From Bacteroidota bacterium (GTDB lineage: Bacteria; Bacteroidota; Bacteroidia; Flavobacteriales_D; Crocinitomicaceae): a stretch of DNA of 17,500 nucleotides. Shown here in pieces: positions 14,614-17,500 of this stretch; position 1 is the first letter of the stretch, and each line of letters opens with the position of its first letter. The notes beneath the pieces were generated by a model, which searched no databases, was not told where the DNA came from, and saw nothing but the letters and a program-made list of their open reading frames with translations. The stretch spans positions 1 through 17,500 of the forward strand of contig VGMK01000018.1 in the NCBI GenBank assembly GCA_016866375.1. The letters run 5' to 3'. Both the position numbers and the translations under genes were made by a program.

Positions 14614-15748
14614 GATTTTGTTCTCTTAACCTTGTATTTGGATAATAAAAATAAAGGATTTCCTCTGATGAATATCCACTTTTTGCCATTTGCATGGCTC
14701 CATCCTGGCACAAGCCAACACCATGCCCGAATCCTCTACCAATTAAAACCACATTGTTTCCCTCCAATTTAACTGAAAAATAAGTTGACTTTAACCGAAA
14801 TTCCTCTCGAATATCACGCAGCGGAATGCCAAATTGTGGATGAATAAAAAACGACATACGCTGATCTTGCTTAAAGTTGGTCAAGAGACTAAAATAAGCG
14901 GAATCTTCGATAGGAAAGTCATATGTCTTTTTAAAATAATCTTTCCATACGGTAAGTGGAATATATTTCGTCCATGTCCCCTGTTTTGTATTCATACAAT
15001 AGGGATCATTAAAGGTACATAAACCACCAATAGATGAATTCCATACCCATTCAGGATCAGAAATTTGTCCACCACAATTCGCATGAAAAAATGTTGGAGC
15101 GAAACTAGTATCTTGATAGGTAAGAACAAAATTACTTGTTGCATTCACAGCGGAATCAATTGTGTTTTTAGGAGCATTTCTTTTATGCAAATAAGCTTGA
15201 CAGTGAACTTGATCGCACAAATTAAAACCGTCTTTATCGTGTTTATTCCAATTTCTTAAAGCAAATGTTCTTGATATAATCGATTGCACCTTATAATATT
15301 CAAATAATTGTCCACGTCCGGCTTCACTTTCAACAACCCCCTCCAAGTAATCATTCATTTCAATAAAATTCATGATTTTAAGGTTATTTTTTTCTGTTTT
15401 TTCCACATGCAATTCACCCTCATATAACCTTTCCTTAAGATTAGAATTCAATGGTTTTATTCGAAAGAAATTTGAAACCTTCTCCGGTATCAGTTTGATT
15501 GAATTACAGTTATATATTACTCCCGCTATATTGAGCCGCAGACCTTTTTCTGTAGCTTCAATTTTTAAATGAGTGCCTGAACTATCTGTAATTCTCTGAA
15601 GTGTGGAATCTGTGAAAATTATATATAAACCATTTTGAAACGATATGTCGACGCTTCTCAGCGTATGATCGGCAAACAAACCAATCATAATTTTTTGAGA
15701 GAATCCGAAGTATGAATTCAGGAAAAGGAATAAAAGTAACTTTTTCAT
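14600..15748 (-). CDS. SpoIID/LytB-domain protein, probable peptidoglycan lytic enzyme
   Basis: The 382-residue protein has a signal peptide (about 1-17, ending GFSQ), an N-terminal beta-rich region to about 120, and a SpoIID/LytB domain from about 125 to 375. In SpoIID of Bacillus this domain is a lytic transglycosylase that cuts denuded glycan strands. Family features are DYLEGVVESEAG, with Glu142 at the position of the catalytic glutamate, the cysteine-containing CDQVHCQAY block, FFHANCGG, and GRGFGHGVGLCQDGAMQMA (337-355), followed by ILYFYYPNTRL. The length is typical. Bacteroidota do not sporulate, so a role in wall remodelling or division is inferred. It is the last gene after lpxB (seven-base gap) and overlaps the divIC-like gene tail to tail. 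Confidence 0.9.
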   Translation of the reverse strand: MKKLLLFLFLNSYFGFSQKIMIGLFADHTLRSVDISFQNGLYIIFTDSTLQRITDSSGTHLKIEATEKGLRLNIAGVIYNCNSIKLIPEKVSNFFRIKPLNSNLKERLYEGELHVEKTEKNNLKIMNFIEMNDYLEGVVESEAGRGQLFEYYKVQSIISRTFALRNWNKHDKDGFNLCDQVHCQAYLHKRNAPKNTIDSAVNATSNFVLTYQDTSFAPTFFHANCGGQISDPEWVWNSSIGGLCTFNDPYCMNTKQGTWTKYIPLTVWKDYFKKTYDFPIEDSAYFSLLTNFKQDQRMSFFIHPQFGIPLRDIREEFRLKSTYFSVKLEGNNVVLIGRGFGHGVGLCQDGAMQMAKSGYSSEEILYFYYPNTRLREQNPIRK

Positions 15749-15755
15749 ACACGAA

Positions 15756-16853
15756 TCAATTCAATAAATGGGCCGCAATTCTTTTACTCGCTCCAGATTC
15801 ACCCAATAATTGAATCAATTTTGTATACTCTTCAAGCATCTTTTTTGTTTCGCTACCTCCGGGTAGGATTTTAACAAGTTCATCATAAATTTTTTCGCTC
15901 GTACAGTCGTACTGGATTAATTCAGAGACAACGCGTTTATCTAAAATCAAATTTACCAAAGAAATGAATTTAACCTTTATTAATTGCTTGGCGATAAAAT
16001 AAGAAACGGCTGAACTCTTGTAACATACAACCTGAGGGACTTTGAAAAGCGCAGTTTCGAGAGTAGCTGTTCCTGACGTTACTATTGCAACTTTTGCCAC
16101 GGTCAATAATGCATATGTTTGATTTTCTACAAAATGAACCTCTTCACTTTGGTATTTTTGGAAAACTGACTGAGATAAATTTGGAGCACATGCTACATAT
16201 ATTGAGTAATCCTTAAGTTTTTTAGCCGCCTCCAACATCACAGGTAATTTTCGTTCGATTTCTTGTTTTCTACTGCCAGGGAGAATGGCCACAATGGGCC
16301 TCTGACTGGTGAAAAGGTTTTCCGTATTTTCTTTATGATATTTCTTTATTTCGTCCAAAAGAGGATGTCCAAAGTAGTGAGCATCATACTGAAACGCCTT
16401 GTAAAATTCTACCTCGAATGGTAATATGCAGTACATGGCGTCTACATATTTCTTAATGGTAAAGATCCGATTTTTTTTCCACGCCCATATCTGAGGAGAA
16501 ATGTAATAGAATACCTTAATTCCCCTCGTCCAACACCACTTTGCCATTCGAAGATTAAAACCGGGATAGTCGACTAAAATAACAGTATCTATTTCATTAC
16601 GTAAAATTTGTTCTCTGCAATCCATAAAGTTTTTTCTGATTTTTCTCAGATTAAATAAAATTTCCAAAAAACCCATAAAGGAAAGGTCTTTGAGCTCCTT
16701 GAGAATTTGTACACCCGCATTTTTCATTTTATCACCACCCCAACCAAAAAAAACAGCTGAATGATCAATTGCTTTCATTTCCTTAATTAAATTGGAAGCA
16801 TGCAAATCTCCGGAGGCCTCTCCCGTGAGTACAAATATGCGCTTTGGAATCAT
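15756..16853 (-). CDS. lpxB: Lipid-A-disaccharide synthase
   Basis: This 365-residue GT-B glycosyltransferase (family GT19) joins UDP-2,3-diacylglucosamine and lipid X to form the lipid A disaccharide on the inner face of the inner membrane. All family blocks are present: GEASGDLHAS (11-20), LVDYPGFNLRMA with Asp95, YYISPQIWAWKKNRI (116-130), ILPFE (143-147), FGHPLLDEI (161-169), the donor-binding LPGSRKQEI (191-199) and VTSGTATLE (258-266). The length is normal. The ATG abuts the stop of the small membrane gene, and the gene is followed after seven bases by the SpoIID-like gene, so the envelope genes here look co-transcribed. Confidence 0.97.
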   Translation of the reverse strand: MIPKRIFVLTGEASGDLHASNLIKEMKAIDHSAVFFGWGGDKMKNAGVQILKELKDLSFMGFLEILFNLRKIRKNFMDCREQILRNEIDTVILVDYPGFNLRMAKWCWTRGIKVFYYISPQIWAWKKNRIFTIKKYVDAMYCILPFEVEFYKAFQYDAHYFGHPLLDEIKKYHKENTENLFTSQRPIVAILPGSRKQEIERKLPVMLEAAKKLKDYSIYVACAPNLSQSVFQKYQSEEVHFVENQTYALLTVAKVAIVTSGTATLETALFKVPQVVCYKSSAVSYFIAKQLIKVKFISLVNLILDKRVVSELIQYDCTSEKIYDELVKILPGGSETKKMLEEYTKLIQLLGESGASKRIAAHLLN

Positions 16854-17171
16854 TTACTGGATGTCGTAATTTGAGAGAAATATGTAAACCATAAAAGGTG
16901 CGTAGACCAACATACCTAAAATTAATCCTCGTGTTATTAAATATTTTTCTCTATTTAAAAAATAATAAAACCAAATCAGGTTGGAAATCAAACCTAAAGA
17001 AAGATGTTTACTTTTTATCGTATCACTCAGTTCGAATTGTAATTTCATGTACTCAAAAGAATAATTTTGAGACTGTCCCAAAAAAAACCAAACAACAGGT
17101 AAAAATACAAAAGGTGATACCAATCCAATTAAGAGACCAATTAGTGTTTGTTTTGAGAAAAAATCAGACAT
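16854..17171 (-). CDS. Small membrane protein between surE and lpxB, unknown function
   Basis: I do not recognise this 105-residue protein. It shows three probable membrane helices at about residues 8-31, 54-71 and 78-98, joined by short polar loops. I chose ATG at 17171 over a TTG two codons upstream. The ATG start overlaps the end of surE by eight bases, and the stop abuts the lpxB ATG, so it is translated from the surE-lpxB transcript. No catalytic motif is visible. Its position suggests a link to lipid A or envelope work, but that is inference only. Confidence 0.75.
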   Translation of the reverse strand: MSDFFSKQTLIGLLIGLVSPFVFLPVVWFFLGQSQNYSFEYMKLQFELSDTIKSKHLSLGLISNLIWFYYFLNREKYLITRGLILGMLVYAPFMVYIFLSNYDIQ

Positions 17172-17500
17172 TTTCAATACTTTTGAGCGTTATTAAATGT
17201 GCGCGAGCCGTTAAGTCGAAATGTGTTGGAACAACACTCACAAAACCATTTTTCAAAGCATGTAAGTCCGTTCCCACACCCTGATCTTGGTCGATAAAGT
17301 CTCCCATGAGCCAATAATATGCTTCACCAAATTGATCCAACCTTTTTTCAAACCTGTCAGCCCAATATGCATTGGCCTGAGAGCAAATTTTTATTCCCTT
17401 AATTTTTACTTTGGGTATATTTGGAATATTTACATTAAGACATAATCGACTCGGAAAGTCAATTTTCAATACATACTGGATAAGTCTCTCAGCAAAATGC
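17164..17500 (-). CDS. surE: 5'-nucleotidase SurE, C-terminal part (partial)
   Basis: The frame runs out of the right edge. The visible 111 or so C-terminal residues read HFAERLIQYVLKIDFPSRLC, then LNVNIPN, a tract ending YWLMGDFIDQDQGVGTDLHA, and GFVSVVPTHFDLTAR. These are the SurE hallmarks: LNVNIP after a leucine-rich helix, GTD-A--G-VS--P---DLT near the end. SurE is a metal-dependent nucleoside monophosphate phosphatase. Its metal-binding N-terminal DD/NDD motifs lie outside the window. Its stop codon overlaps the start of the next membrane gene by eight bases. Confidence 0.93.
   Translation of the reverse strand, partial: HFAERLIQYVLKIDFPSRLCLNVNIPNIPKVKIKGIKICSQANAYWADRFEKRLDQFGEAYYWLMGDFIDQDQGVGTDLHALKNGFVSVVPTHFDLTARAHLITLKSIENV

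Noticed and set aside
17172..17177. Two-codon extension (TTG start) of the small membrane protein
   Set aside because: An ATG lies two codons downstream with the same overlap logic, and TTG has no added support.
16898..17284. 128-codon plus-strand frame opposite surE and the membrane gene
   Set aside because: It is antisense to two recognisable genes, its protein has no family features, and it crosses their overlap.

Overview
The window looks like ordinary chromosomal DNA from an AT-rich member of the Bacteroidota, most likely Flavobacteriales. Four signs point there. Genes are packed with abutting or overlapping starts and stops. Starts rarely have a clear Shine-Dalgarno sequence. Candidate promoters match the Bacteroidota -7 element TAnnTTTG. 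Several families are typical of the phylum: DUF6089 barrels, PorV/FadL-like barrels, HhH-plus-barrel outer-membrane proteins, split methylmalonyl-CoA mutase, and a flavobacterial-type HMG-CoA lyase. The placement is inferred from protein features only. I see no IS element, phage gene, CRISPR array, tRNA or rRNA.

Layout. Positions 1-1609 (+) hold the 3' end of ribBA, a LolD-type ABC ATPase and a TIGR02757/DUF2400 protein, spaced like an operon. Positions 1606-4586 (-) form a tightly overlapping run: pyrD, HMG-CoA lyase and two unrecognised lipoproteins. Upstream of it on the same strand are a DUF6089 (PorG-like) barrel gene ending in an intrinsic terminator (4659-5600), an AT-rich intergenic stretch with three hairpins (5601-5836), an ECF sigma factor gene followed at once by a 60-residue membrane protein (5837-6593), and an abutting pair of outer-membrane barrel genes (6701-9598). 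A divergent promoter region (9599-9721) separates these from the two subunits of methylmalonyl-CoA mutase (9722-13070, +). A secreted PKD-like protein ending in a strong terminator follows (13123-14308), then a DivIC/FtsB-like division protein (14326-14613). The last part (14600-17500, -) is an apparent operon of surE (partial), a small membrane protein, lpxB and a SpoIID/LytB-type peptidoglycan enzyme.

How the genes fit together. Many products serve the cell envelope: lipoprotein export (LolD), lipid A synthesis (LpxB), septal division (DivIC/FtsB), peptidoglycan trimming (SpoIID-like), three predicted outer-membrane barrels and two lipoproteins. The metabolic genes cover riboflavin, pyrimidine synthesis, and leucine/propionate carbon flow (HMG-CoA lyase and methylmalonyl-CoA mutase). 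I found no clearly new system. The best candidates for a second look are the sigma factor with its tiny membrane partner, the paired outer-membrane barrels in which one carries a degenerate helix-hairpin-helix domain, the lipoproteins appended to the pyrD operon, and the terminator/promoter overlap right at the pyrD start.
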